Source: Serripes groenlandicus (taxonomy: Eukaryota > Mollusca > Bivalvia > Cardiida > Cardiidae). Taken from it: a DNA stretch of 64,000 bases. The notes under the pieces are model-generated. The model ran no database searches. It was not told the origin of the DNA and worked only from the letters and a program-made list of their open reading frames with translations. A program made the translations under genes and the position numbers. Positions 11,270-21,612 of this stretch are shown here, one piece after another; the stretch's first letter is position 1, and each line of letters opens with the position of its first letter. The stretch covers positions 21,336,405 through 21,400,404 of the forward strand of contig JASEVX010000012.1 of NCBI GenBank assembly GCA_031761405.1, given 5' to 3'.

Positions 11270-12062
11270 GCAAATGCCTGGAGGCGGAGGAACAAATGTC
11301 GGAGGAGGGATGGATGTAGCAAATGCCTGGAGGCGCAGGAACAAATGTCGGGGGAGTGATGGAGGTAGCAAATGCCTGGAGGCAGAGGAACAAATGTCGG
11401 GGAAGTGATAGAGGTAGCAAATGCCTGGAGGCGCAGGAACAAATGTCGGGGGAGTGATGGAGGTAAAAAATTCCGGGTGGCGGAGAAACAAATCTCGGGG
11501 AAGTGATGGAGGTAGCAAATGACGGGAGGCGCAGGAAGAAATGTCGGCGGAGGGATGGAGGAATCAAATGCCGGGAGGCGGAGGAAGAAATGTCAGGGGA
11601 GTGATGTAGCAAATGCCTGGAGGCGGAGGAATAAATGTCGGGGGAAGGATGGAGGTATCAAATGCCAGGAGGCGGAGGAACAAATGTCGGGGGAGGGATG
11701 GAGGTATCAAATGCCGGGAGGCGGAGGAACAAATGTCGGGGGAGGTATTGAGGGAGCGAATGCAATTGTCTGAAGGATATAAGATTGAGATTGTCGGGGG
11801 ATTGATGGAGGTAGCAAATGCCGGGAGGCGGAGGAACAAATGTCGGGGGATTGATGGAGGTAGCAAATGCCGGGAGGCGGAGGAACAAATGTCGGGGGAG
11901 GGATGGAGGTATCAAATGCCGGGAGGCGGAGGAACAAATGTCGGGGGAGGTATTGAGGGAGCGAATGCAATTGTCTGAAGGATATAAGATTGAGAAATTG
12001 CTTGGGGAGGAGAAACACATATTGGTGGAGGAGGTACAGTTGTCTGGGGATGGGGGATGCTG
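11270..12062. repeat. 49-bp minisatellite, ~16 units
   Basis: Unit starts GCAAATGCCTGGAGGCGGAG; starts at 11270, 11319 and 11368 give a 49-base period. A variant segment (about 11728-11800, 'gaatgcaattgtctgaagg') recurs at about 11940-12000, so a ~210-bp higher-order block has also duplicated. The unit is not a multiple of three, so the many overlapping open frames here are repeat translation and not genes. Confidence 0.85.
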
Positions 12063-12282
12063 AAGGAGGCAAATGTCGGTCGATATAATTTGTCTGGATA
12101 GTGCGCAAAAGTTAAGGACTGGAGATACAAATGTCGTATGGATGAGGAACGAATATCGGGAGGAGTAACGGGAGTAACAAGAGACAATATGTTGCGGATT
12201 TAAGGCGATACTGTCAGAGCCCAGGGCAGGAGTTCAAGTTTTGATATCATTGAAAACATTCGATGTGTTTGCCGATAATATT

Positions 12283-12812
12283 TTGAAGTACCTGTATATG
12301 TATAATGTATGAATGCAACTAGACCATACGTATTTTGAGGTACATGTGTATGTGTAATGTATGAATACATCTAGACCATACGCATTTTGACGTACATGCA
12401 TATGTGTAATGTATGAATGTATCTAGACCATACGCATTTTGACGTACATGTATATGTGTAATGTATGCATGCAACTAGACCATACGTATTTTGACGTACA
12501 TGTATATGTGTAATGTATGCATGCAACTAGACCATACGCATTTTGACGTACATGTATATGTGTAATGTTTGGATGCAACTAGACCATACGTATTTTGACG
12601 TACATGTATATGTATAATGTATGAGTGCAACTAGACCATACGTATTTTGACGTACATGTATATGTGTAATGTATGAATGCAACTAGACCATACGCATTTT
12701 GACGTACATGTATATGTGTAATGTATGCATGCAACTAGACCATACGCATTTTTACGTACATATATATGTGTAGTGCATGAATGCAACTAGACCATACGTA
12801 TTTTTACGTGTG
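12283..12812. repeat. 52-bp minisatellite, ~10 units
   Basis: Unit ACGTACATGTATATGTGTAA ... CAACTAGACCATACG; starts at 12494 and 12546 give 52 bases. Units are homogeneous, with most change at one or two sites. Confidence 0.85.
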
Positions 12813-13056
12813 TGCATGTATTTAATGTACAATTCTAGTACTAATCATGATCTAGTTTCTTTTACTTCTATTTACTTTTCTATCTGTCAACGTATTAATC
12901 CTATTATATCGTTCCTTCAACACATCCCTAATACAAACAGGATTATCCACCCTCTGTTAGAATACAACTTTTAAAACATTTTGGAGCAAAGAAAAATGGT
13001 AACAATCGAACAATATCACCTATTCCCAAAATGTTTTTAAATGTAATATATATAAT

Positions 13057-13201
13057 TGAGCCGTCCTCTCTGCGTATTGTATCGACCCAGATCAGCCAGC
13101 GCAGTCCACGCAGACTGGTCCGGGTCGACAAATTCCGTCTCAGATTCGGGTCGATACTTTACGCAGACACCATAATGTTGGTTTTCTCGCGGGACGGCTT
13201 A
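13057..13201. mobile_element. MITE-B, internally deleted
   Basis: Both ends are present (TGAGCCGTCC... at 13057 and ...GGGACGGCTTA ending 13201) but the element is 145 bp instead of about 265 bp. The central 'ggatagaggtatagagtaatg' region is gone. Confidence 0.75.
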
Positions 13202-13215
13202 TTATTCAAGCTTTC

Positions 13216-13312
13216 CTGGGTAAGGTGAGGTTGGTGTCTAGTGTCTAGTATCTAGTATCGTTTATCATAAACGATACTAGATACTAGACACTAGACACCA
13301 ACTTCACCTTAC
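13216..13312. repeat. Near-perfect ~95-bp palindrome
   Basis: Left arm GGTAAGGTGAGGTTGGTGTC... is mirrored by ...GACACCAACTTCACCTTACC, with one mismatched pair in the arms and the centre within ATCGTTTATCATAAACGAT. The arms contain a short 'gtctagta' repetition. Confidence 0.85.
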
Positions 13313-13469
13313 CGTTTTCCCGGTAGTTTTTTTTCTTCCGATTGTTTACGATGTTATTAAACCCGACGACTCTGAAACTATCATATCAAGTAAACGGATT
13401 CACATTTTTTTGCGTCGTTTAGATGAAAGGATCAACAACATGTCTGCTGTATAGTAGTCTGTGCCATTC

Positions 13470-13690
13470 TACCTTTCTCGCATACAGACGCTTTCTGACG
13501 CATCTGCAGCAGACGACCTTTGAATATAGTGTAGCAAAATGAGGAATTAATTTCTCCTTTAAACAAAATGTTTTCAACTCTATTCACTAAAAGTTATTTT
13601 TTTCCTAATATAGAGTTTCCATATCTTTTATCTAGAAGATGCCAATATATGTCGTCTGATGCGGATTTCTTGTGTGTGGGAAAGCGTTAA
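13470..13690. mobile_element. MITE-A copy
   Basis: Runs from 'ctcgcatacagacgctttctg' to 'gtgtgtgggaaagcgttaa'; TTAA remains on the right (13687-13690). Confidence 0.7.
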
Positions 13691-13916
13691 CCGTTTTACA
13701 CGTGCGACACATCTTTGGCAGACGACTTTGAAATTGTTGTGGACAAATTGTTAAAAACTATTTAAATGACAGTACAATTATTCAAAAGAGTTGAAACAAT
13801 CGTGGCAAAAAGAAGAAAATGGTAATTATTAGTAATTTTTCCTTTTGCCCCCAATGTTTTCAAAGTACGTCTGCAGCAGAGGCACCAGAGAGCGTCTGTT
13901 TGTTGAAAAGGGTTAA
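13687..13916. mobile_element. MITE-A copy sharing its TTAA with the preceding one
   Basis: TTAA 13687-13690 and 13913-13916. Both 'gcagacgactttgaaa' and the mirrored 'agtacgtctgcagcag' are visible. The abutting arrangement means one copy inserted at the other's target site. Confidence 0.75.
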
Positions 13917-13930
13917 CTGAAGATTTCCCT

Positions 13931-14085
13931 GGATTCGCTTCATTCTGGTACATGTAGCTGTTATTTGATTGGTGGATTCGCTTCATTCTTGTAGCTGGTA
14001 TTTGATTGGTGGATTCGCTTCATTTTGGTAGCTGTTATTTGATTGGTGGATTCGTTTCATTTCCGGTAGCTGTTATTTGATTGGT
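13931..14085. repeat. ~37-43 bp tandem repeat, four units
   Basis: GGATTCGCTTCATT ... AGCTGTTATTTGATTGGT is repeated four times; the first unit is six bases longer. Confidence 0.85.
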
Positions 14086-14153
14086 GAATTTGAAACCTTT
14101 AGCTATCAAACTGTTTCACTGAACGAGGATTGTCAGATTAGCCAGGTGCTTGT

Positions 14154-14363
14154 ATCATTCTTTCCCACATACAGCACACATGCAGCTGACGATTTTGAAA
14201 TTGTTTTGCAAACACGTGAAAACGAAAACATTTCACAAATGTTGGTATCACTATTGAAAAGAGTTGAAAACATTGTGAGCAAATTCTCATTTTGCCACAA
14301 TGTTTTCAAATGTCCTCTGCTACAGAGGCGTCAGAAAACGTCTATATGTGGGAAAGGGATAAC
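14154..14363. mobile_element. MITE-A copy
   Basis: From 'tttcccacatacagcacaca' to 'ctatatgtgggaaagggat', with the central hairpin eroded. Confidence 0.7.
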
Positions 14364-14664
14364 GAACTATTTATGGAAAAGACCATATCATAATAGTATA
14401 AAATATATTAATATCGTATCTCTATTGTTAGACATTTCTTTAAATTGTCGATTTGAAAGGTCAAAAAACACTTCTTATCCCCAGAAAAAGAACACATCAC
14501 ACAAACGGATCCATCATTATAACATTTATAAGTTGTTTACTCATACGTTAATCCGCTCTCACGTATTCAGTATCCATGGGTATAAACAAACCATTTCAAT
14601 AGGCTAGGAAAAGTGCCCGTTCACAATCCCGAAAGCTAACCACGCGGTGACCGCAGATTCAACG

Positions 14665-15920
14665 TTAAACCGTGCTCTGTCGTATCATAGCACAGGCCCC
14701 TATATGGCTATCAAACGCTTCGTCCTCAGTGCTTTCCTCATTTAACTTTTGCCTAAAATTGTTTAACTCATTACGACGCACATCCTCTTCATCAAACGTG
14801 AATACACTCGACGGTTCTTTGTCGAACACGCTCATTTCAATCACGTGCTTGTCACGTGCGGCGGTTCTCATCAAACAACGCCTCTGCTTTGCATCGCATT
14901 TACTGTAACGCGTAATTCTATTATCATGTGTAGCCGAATCCGACTTATGTCTTCTTTGACCTTTGACCTTGGATTTGTTTCTCGATTGCCTGACTTCATC
15001 ACGAGTTGTTTCAAACATTGTTGGTGGTTTTTTATCCCGTTTTGCGGAAGCATGAGGTCTAGCATGCTTTAATAGCGTGACCATCTCTTTTGGATGTGCG
15101 ATCTGTGCGCCTAACGACTGCTGTCTTCGCAGCATTTTAATCCGTTTTTGATGATTGTTGAGGTTCAATGGGAAAGCAAGCGCATAGCGTATTGAATCAT
15201 TTAAAGTTTCATTCGTTTCTTGATCGATACCCGCTGAGATGGAGCCATCTTCTTTATTGTTGATATTGCTCGCACCTGCTTCACATTCTATATCCACCAC
15301 TGTAGATAACGTTTTAGATGCACTCGCTGTTCTCAAGAAGTTTTTACGTGTAACAGCTGTAGTGATCGTTTCTTTAGTTATATTACGTGGAGCACAATCT
15401 GGCTCGATTGAGGGAATATAAAACCTTTTCGGTTCGTAAAACGACTTGCGTACTTTAGGATGGGGACTGTTCATCCATCCCTGTTTGCTCGTCAGTCTCG
15501 GAATCCTCGGGGAGATTGGTCCTGATTTGTCGAAACTGTCAAACATCAATCCGGATACTCGTGTACCAACGCAGCTGTCCGGAGTCGACGAGCCCTCAGA
15601 TATGGACATCGACGATTGTTTCATTAACCTGCGTGCTGTTTCTTCGTTCGATTCGTGTCTGTACTTGTGTGTGTAATCCGTTTTAACAGAACTGTCCCCA
15701 TTGTGTGTATTATAACAAAACAGGTACATTTTTAATGTCCTGACGCACGCTTTTCGGAAGTCCCTGTGTCTCACTACGTATATTATGGGGTTCCAAATGA
15801 TAGAGGATTTAGCTACGAGAGCGGGTATGAGCGTGGTGGCAAAAGACAAGTTAGCTGTGCCGCCTATCGCCGTGTACAGTGCTACCGCTGAATAAGGCAA
15901 CCAGGATATGATGAACGCTC
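14665..15920 (-). CDS. Opsin (GPCR), 3'-terminal coding exon: TM6-TM7 and long cytoplasmic tail
   Basis: Open frame of about 418 codons ending in TAA at 14665-14667. I place the exon start at 15920 because a pyrimidine-rich tract ending TTTTCAG lies just before it (15921-15942 on the minus strand); the first codon is split, with one base in the preceding exon. The first residues read as TM6 (GAFIISWLPYSAVALY). TM7 follows as ALVAKSSIIWNPIIY: the lysine codon at 15808-15810 sits where opsins bind retinal, and NPIIY is the NPxxY motif. HRDFRKAC and a Cys then suggest helix 8. About 370 residues of basic, Ser/Thr-rich tail follow, with an RRHKS site, an acidic patch, and a C-terminus RQSTV resembling a class I PDZ ligand. 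Known of the family: light-activated receptor in the plasma membrane, with the tail controlling arrestin and kinase interaction. The lysine makes opsin very likely. The subfamily (Gq/melanopsin-like, xenopsin or tetraopsin) is not resolved because TM1-TM5 are not here. No poly(A) signal was confidently placed. Confidence 0.9.
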
Positions 15921-15945
15921 CTGAAAACAGAAAAAGAAACAATTT
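15921..15945 (-). promoter_or_regulatory. Splice acceptor of the opsin terminal exon
   Basis: On the minus strand a run of T and C ending TTTTCAG directly precedes the first opsin-like codon. Reading through it adds MFLFLFS, which is translated pyrimidine tract rather than protein. The intron phase leaves one base of the Gly codon in the upstream exon. Confidence 0.8.
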
Positions 15946-15963
15946 TACTATTCGTATTATTAT

Positions 15964-16177
15964 TTAACTCTTTCAGCGCCGAAGGCAATATTGAGGTTTT
16001 TGCAAACAATACTGATTCAGGTGAGTCAGCTCGTAATGAGCTGTCTCACCTGAAATCAGCATTGTTTGCCTTTTAGTTATCAAAATTGTCCAAACTTTTA
16101 TGACATGAGAAATCAAGACGTCCGATTTTTGAACATGGAAGAGTCTACTTTAAACAATTCGGCGCTGAAAGAGTTAA
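15964..16177. mobile_element. MITE-C, complete copy in the opsin intron
   Basis: Flanked by TTAA at 15964-15967 and 16174-16177, with perfect 16-bp terminal inverted repeats CTCTTTCAGCGCCGAA. The centre holds a hairpin of about 30-bp arms around GAGCTCGTNNCGAGCTC-like sequence. The TTAA target suggests mobilisation by a piggyBac-type transposase (inference). No coding capacity. Confidence 0.8.
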
Positions 16178-16189
16178 TAAAGTACGGGA

Positions 16190-16930
16190 AACGCGTTTGG
16201 CCAATTAAGGTCGTGTTGTTCTGCGTTCAGTGAAGACTCGCTTGCGCACGGTCTCACAAAAGTCTTAACTGTCCACCTATCACCTTGTACAGTGCGACAG
16301 CTTGAGTAATGTAACCTGGATATGATGAAAGCCCTGGCAAATAAAAGAAACATTTGTACTAATCGAATACTTATTGGTTAAACTTCTTTAGACGCGTTTG
16401 GCCAATTTCGGTCCTCAAGAATCTGCGTTCAATGAAGATTTAACTGTACGCATGCATAGAGTGCAACCGTTGAGTAATGCAACCTGTATATGATGAAAGC
16501 CCCGGCAAATAAAAGAAACACTTGTAAACAGTGTCACCGCTGAATAAGGCAACCAGGATATGATGAAAGCCCCGGCAAATAAACGAAACACTTGTAAACA
16601 GTGTCACCGCTGAATAAGGCAACCTGTATATGATGAAAGCCCCGGCAAATAAAAGAAACACTTGTACTGATCGAATGTGTATTGGTCAAACTGTTACTGT
16701 ACACGTGCAGATGAAGTAAATGACAAGACAGTGGTACGGCCTAACACTGTTTACAGTGTTACTGCTAAATAAGGCAACCGGGAGTTGATGGAAAGCCCCT
16801 GTAAAAGGGAAACACTTGAACTAATCATAAACTGATTGGTTAACACTCCTTTATACGCGTGTGGCCGATTTCGGCACTGGTGCATCTGTGTTTTAGAGGA
16901 GACTTAACTGTCCGCGTGCATGAATTAAAT
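16190..16930 (-). repeat. Tandem decayed copies of the opsin exon 5' end and adjoining intron
   Basis: About five copies of the acceptor plus start of TM6 lie upstream of the real exon, near 16269-16360, 16441-16517, 16527-16595, 16596-16680 and 16748-16830. They are separated by copies of intron sequence (a 'acgcgtttggccaattt' segment recurs at 16193, 16393 and 16856). One copy still translates as AGAFII-YR-LPYSAVTLF, matching the exon apart from the Ser-Trp pair. The acceptor AG has become CCG in the three middle copies and survives in the first and last, where the reading frame is shifted. They look non-coding now. MITE-C at 15964-16177 sits between the true exon and the array. Confidence 0.8.
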
Positions 16931-16971
16931 GAAGAATGGATCACATTGATCCGCTTTGAACAAATATTCAG

Positions 16972-17155
16972 TTGTATCACGGCTTTTCCTGTTTAGTTAC
17001 CACTACTATTCATCCTGACACCAGCTCGTAATGCTAACCCAACAGCACTGAAAGCCAAGGAGTGCAGCCATTAATTACATTTTAGTATTTGGTATGACCC
17101 GTTCGGAGATCGAACCAGTGACCTCCTGCATGGTATATGGTAAAGACCCGGATGT
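16972..17155 (-). mobile_element. SINE-C, 3' domain degenerate
   Basis: Reverse of SINE-C: 'tatcacggcttttcctg', 'gtaatgctaaccc', 'gcagccattaat', 'ggtatgacccg' and head box B reversed (GGAGATCGAACCAG). Confidence 0.65.
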
Positions 17156-17239
17156 AATTCTGATTACACAATAGGATTGTACTCTCACGAGTGTTAGGTG
17201 CTCACGGAAGTGATTGCTCTAAGGAGATGCTTGATTTGA

Positions 17240-17476
17240 ATTTTTCATTTATATCACGGCGGCCAGTTAACCTATTCATGCGTTTCCTGGCTTTCTCACA
17301 CCAGTAATCCACACAACAATCCTTCCAAGCGACTGGCTGCTTTTCCACAAAGACTGTTAGCCCATTGGTGGAAAACGAATGACGCTTTTGTCAAACGACG
17401 GAAATAATGTTGGCCGAGCTGGGGTTCGAACTCACAACCCCATGGATTGACAGCCCGCGTCGCCCCAAATCGCCAC
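17240..17476 (-). mobile_element. SINE-A
   Basis: Order reversed: 'tatcacggcggccagtt', 'aatccacacaacaatccttcc', 'cttttgtcaaacgacgga', box B reversed (GGGGTTCGAACTCAC), then 'acagcccgcgtcgcc'. Confidence 0.8.
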
Positions 17477-17589
17477 TTCAATTATTTCTATTTAATGTCA
17501 TAAAGTTGTTGCCTAGTCGAATCGTTTTCACACAGTGTGCATGAGCCGTGTTCTAGGAAAATAAACCCTTAAGAAATATTATATATTAA

Positions 17590-18003
17590 ACCTTCCCCAC
17601 TCACAACAAATATGAAGCAGACGAATTTGAAAACATTTAGACAAATATGTTTAAGTTCTCTATAAAAGTAAAAATAATTATTGAATATAGTTTGACAATA
17701 GTGTCGAAAAAATATTGAAGATCTATATCTATATATCATAATAGTACAACATATATAAATATCGTATCTCTATTATTAGACATTACTTTACATTGTTGAT
17801 TTGAAAGGACAAAACACACTTCTTATTCCCGGAAACAAACTACCCTTTTTACCAATTCCAACATAAAACCGCAGCATTTTCAAACATTGAGGCAAACGAA
17901 GAAATTGCCCGCTTTGATCAATTTCTCCTTTTGTCAAAATGTTTTCAAAAGTCGTTCTCCTGCAGAGGCGTTATAAAGCGCCTGTATGTGAGAAAGGATT
18001 AAC
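17590..18003. mobile_element. MITE-A, enlarged or composite
   Basis: Left end 'ccactcacaacaaatatgaagc' and right end 'gcctgtatgtgagaaaggattaac' are MITE-A, but the interior is about twice the usual length and includes a 'catattaatatcgtatctctatt'-like stretch also seen at 14390-14440. Confidence 0.5.
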
Positions 18004-18099
18004 GTATTTGGTATAACCCGATACGGACGAGTTACCACTACTTAACCAATGCGCCTAAACTGCAACAATGCCCATAACCGCCGGACACTTTCTTTGACA

Positions 18100-18232
18100 T
18101 CTGGGTAAACAAACTAGTACTAGGCTAGGAAATATGCCTTGTTCTCAATGGCACTCCAGCATAACCGTTGCGTCGCGGCATGGGACACCCTGTAAGCAAT
18201 CCCCGACACTAAACCACTCGGCCACGTCGAAT
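18100..18232 (-). mobile_element. SINE-B fragment
   Basis: 'gggtaaacaaactagtacta', 'caatggcactccagc' and the reversed head 'aaccactcggccacgtcgaa'. The 3' domain is missing. Confidence 0.6.
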
Positions 18233-18769
18233 ACTGATACAATATTTTATCTCCAATCAATATATACAGTAATTCTTAAACATTAAGACAACATATGGAA
18301 GATATCTATAAATAAAGGTATACTTATCGACAACCGCTGAAAACATTGTGAGAAAAGGTGACTTCTTTTATAATTTTGTAATTAAACTGTCGTCAAAAAT
18401 GTGTCTGTATTTGGGAAAGAGTTTATTAGATCATTCGAATGTACTGTTTTGATTTTGTTTGAGTGCTAATTCAATACCCAATGTTTGTATTGGGTGTTTG
18501 AGAAATGTATGAGGTGTTTACCAAGCACTCAATCCCATATCAGTACAATGGGGGAGATATCAAATGTCGATCTGGAAAAAAAGATATTTGGATACACTCT
18601 GACGTGTAGACCGGAAGCAGTCCTTAACTGTCAAGTACTATAACAAAATACGAATTAAATAATTTCTATAGAGGTCTGTGGTGACCTGTCCCTACTAATC
18701 TCATTAAAACCAGACATTATCTTCACTCGCTTAGATATGATGGCAGCTTCGTACGTCAGCCTTTGCGTC

Positions 18770-19110
18770 AGCCTTTGCGCCAGCCATTCAAATTGTCACC
18801 TACAGAACCGTTATGTGTAACAGGGGAGATTACCCATATAAATAAACGAAATAGATAACCGGTACTTGTTGAGTGTTCCGATTGTGTAGAACCGGGCCTT
18901 GGTTGTATCGTGCGATTTTAATAGACAAAAGAACCGAGCACCTGCTCATGAATATTAAATGTATAGGGTGAAATAGACAAAAGAACCGAGCACCCGCTCA
19001 TGAATATGAAAATGTATAGGGTCAATTCGAGACCTTTTATGCGGTGTCGTCAGAACCATACTACGTACAGCGAAGTAGTTCGGTCTGATTTTAAAGAGAT
19101 AGCTGATCAG
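18770..19110. repeat. Dispersed repeat X, copy 2, with internal duplication
   Basis: Matches 3790-4130 ('ggttgtatcgtgcgatttt', 'gtcaattcgagacc', 'tctgattttaaagagatag'). A ~52-base stretch with 'gacaaaagaaccgagcacc' is repeated twice at 18923-19017. Confidence 0.65.
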
Positions 19111-19169
19111 GCATACACATAATAATGGCGGCGCCCTTCGAACTTGCTGGTGAGCAGAGCAAGCTATAG

Positions 19170-19369
19170 NNNNNNNNNNNNNNNNNNNNNNNNNNNNNNN
19201 NNNNNNNNNNNNNNNNNNNNNNNNNNNNNNNNNNNNNNNNNNNNNNNNNNNNNNNNNNNNNNNNNNNNNNNNNNNNNNNNNNNNNNNNNNNNNNNNNNNN
19301 NNNNNNNNNNNNNNNNNNNNNNNNNNNNNNNNNNNNNNNNNNNNNNNNNNNNNNNNNNNNNNNNNNNNN
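19170..19369. other. Assembly gap (200 N)
   Basis: Exactly 200 unknown bases, probably a default scaffold-join length. Real size and content are unknown. Half a MITE-A (19370-19440) follows it. Confidence 0.99.
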
Positions 19370-19548
19370 CAAAATATACAGCAGACGACTTTGAAAACCT
19401 GTTTGGCAATTATATTGAAACTCCAATGTAAAGAAAGTTAAAATTTGATTATTCTGGGGAAAGCGGTAACTGTAATTAATTCGTTTTAACACCAATAAAG
19501 TTAGCGAAGAGAAAAAAAATGCCATCTTCGCCGTAAAACTAAAACGTT

Positions 19549-19776
19549 TTAACCCTTTTTTCAGCGCCGACTTGTTTAAAACTACGGTAGAACTCTCCAT
19601 GTTCAAAATTAGGGCGTCTCCAATTTCTCATGTAATAAAAGTTTGGGACTATTTTGATAACTAAAAGGCAAACGATGCTGATTTCAGGTGAAAACAGCTC
19701 GTTACGAGACTGACTCACCTGAATCAGTATTGTTTGCAAAAAAACTCAATATTGCCTTTGGCTCTGAAAGAGTTAA
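19549..19776. mobile_element. MITE-C copy
   Basis: TTAA at 19549-19552 and 19773-19776. Ends are degenerate (TTCAGCGCCGA / GGCTCTGAAAGAG). The central 'cacctgaatcagtattgtttgc' half-hairpin is clear. Confidence 0.75.
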
Positions 19777-20020
19777 CCCCTTTCCCTACGTACACCAAAT
19801 CTGCAGCAGATGACATTGAAAACATACAGGCACATATATGGAAACTCACTATAAATGACATCTATAATTATTGAATAAAGTTTAAAGCACTGTGTGGCAC
19901 AAAGAGAAATTGTTCATCATCAGCAATTCCCGTTTTGTCTCAATGTTTTCTAAAGTCGTCTGCTTGAAAAGGTGTTAAAAAGCGTGTTATATAGACGTGT
20001 AATTGGAGAAGCCGGGTTAA
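19773..20020. mobile_element. MITE-A abutting the MITE-C at a shared TTAA
   Basis: Starts TTAACCCCTTTCCCTACGTA with 'tgcagcagatgacattg'; ends 'gaagccgggttaa'. Confidence 0.65.
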
Positions 20021-20154
20021 CGACATTGCAAATTGGATTATTCCTGTAAGTGTTAAATGTAATAATTAATTCGTTTCAACAGCAAATTCAGATGCGAAAA
20101 CCACTATGCCATTGGGAATTATTCTCTTAAGATAAATCCACGTAAAGTTCACGT

Positions 20155-20362
20155 TTAATCCTTTCCCACATACAACAAGTCTGCAAGCAGACGATTTGAA
20201 GAAATTACACGGGCTCAAATATGGAAACTTACTATAAACTGAAAAATAATGAATAAGTTGAAAACAATGAGCTATTTTCCTCTTTTGCCATAATATGTTA
20301 CGAAAGGAATTCTTCTTACTGTAGAGATTTTCAGAAAGCATTTGTTGGTGGGAAAGGGTTAA
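20155..20362. mobile_element. MITE-A copy
   Basis: TTAA at 20155-20158 and 20359-20362, with ends TCCTTTCCCACATACAACAA and GGTGGGAAAGGG. Confidence 0.75.
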
Positions 20363-20488
20363 AATTATAGAAAAAGCTAATGGACATTGACTTCAAAAAT
20401 CGGTAAGTGATCTTTTGTGGTTTGAAATAAATTCCCATATAATCATCGTAAAAACTAATATTTAAGTAAGCCTTCTCGTATTGTTATA

Positions 20489-20761
20489 TGAGCCGTTCCA
20501 CGAGAGAAAACCAACATGGTGGATTCCTTCTGAAAGTATCGACTCAGATCAGCCTGCGCAGTCCCACACAGGCTAATCCGGGTTGAAACATTTCGTCTCA
20601 GGAGGATAGAGGTATAGAGTGATGATTCCTGAAACAGAAAAAAACCACAGGAGGCGAAAAGTGTATGTCAGGATTTAGCCTTGGGCGGCATGCTTAAGCT
20701 GATCCGGATCGATACTTTACGCAGAGTCCGCAATGTTGGTTTTTCTCGTGGGGACGGCTCA
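20489..20761. mobile_element. MITE-B, complete
   Basis: 273 bp with TGAGCCGTTCCACGAG at the left and GTGGGGACGGCTCA at the right. Two subterminal blocks are also inverted: 'gatcagcctgcgcag' against 'ggctgatccggatcg'. No coding capacity. Confidence 0.85.
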
Positions 20762-20862
20762 TTTTAGAAAGTCTCGAATTATTAATAAAAACTTGATCCT
20801 GGCCATGTGAAAAGGTACACGCTGGCTGTTTTAGTTAAAAAATATACCTCAAGATCAAGGGG

Positions 20863-21172
20863 CCGAGCCCCGGTAGCTCAGTCGGTAGCGACAGGGGGGT
20901 GTCAATCCAGGGTAGTTGTGAGTTTCGAATTTCCGGCTCGGCCAACTTTCTTTTCGACGATTGACAAAAGTCAATGCGACATGCGGTCATTCGTCTCTTC
21001 CACCAATGGGCTAAGTCTATGTGGAAAAGCAGCCAGTTGCTTGGGAAGATTGTTGTGTGGAGAGTACTGTATGTGAGAAAACCATGGAAAATGCATGAGT
21101 AGGTGAACTGGCCACCGAAATTGTTAAAAAACGGGGCGATAAAACCCCAAATCAATCAATCAATCAATCAAT
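20863..21172 (+). mobile_element. SINE-A, near full length
   Basis: tRNA head 'gccccggtagctcagtcggt' with a damaged box B (GAGTTTCGAATTTCC), body 'tttcttttcgacgattgac', 'aatgggctaagtctatgtgg', 3' domain degenerate, (CAAT)n tail. Confidence 0.8.
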
Positions 21173-21244
21173 CTAGATCTAGGCTGTTCACATATTAACC
21201 CGCCTATAAGACGCATTAAACCTACATATATTCCACATATAAGA

Positions 21245-21462
21245 CGCATTTTGACACAATAGCAGCAGACGACTTTTGAAACATTGTGGCCAAAAAAGGC
21301 GAAATTGCTCATGATGATGCTATTTCTCCCTTTGGCCCACGATGTTTTCAACATTATTTTACAGTTAAGCTATCTTTTATGAAGATTTCTCAGGTTTTTT
21401 GTTACTATGGTTTCAAAGCTCGTCCTGCTGCAGATTTGTTGTACGTGGGAAGGGTTAATGGC
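21245..21462. mobile_element. MITE-A, degenerate left end
   Basis: 'atagcagcagacgacttttg', central 'gaaattgctcatgatgatgc' and right end 'gttgtacgtgggaagggttaa'. Confidence 0.6.
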
Positions 21463-21612
21463 ATGAGCTTGTTAAAAAGCATCTGTTAACTTCTTTCCGT
21501 ATATTACTATAATAAGAGAGACGGACATGCTGATCGTGATCTACAACTGTTCCTAAAAGCTCACTTTTCGCATAGGCGGACTAAAACATATGTTTTGGTG
21601 TGTTCCATTTAA

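Noticed and set aside
11181..12187. Several overlapping Pro/Ser- and Gly/Arg-rich open frames on both strands
   Set aside because: All lie in the 49-bp minisatellite; the unit is not a multiple of three and frames are open on both strands, as expected from repeats without stop codons.
14672..15676. Plus-strand open frames opposite the opsin exon
   Set aside because: Antisense shadows of a long coding exon with no recognisable domain.
19091..19606. Open frames running through the N block
   Set aside because: Unknown bases were translated as X; the real coding content is unknowable and the flanks are MITE sequence.
20863..20940. tRNA-like heads with A and B boxes (also at 8732, 37419, 43149, 60920 and 62452)
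   Set aside because: Each is followed by a SINE body and tail, and the stems pair poorly; these are SINE promoters, not tRNA genes.
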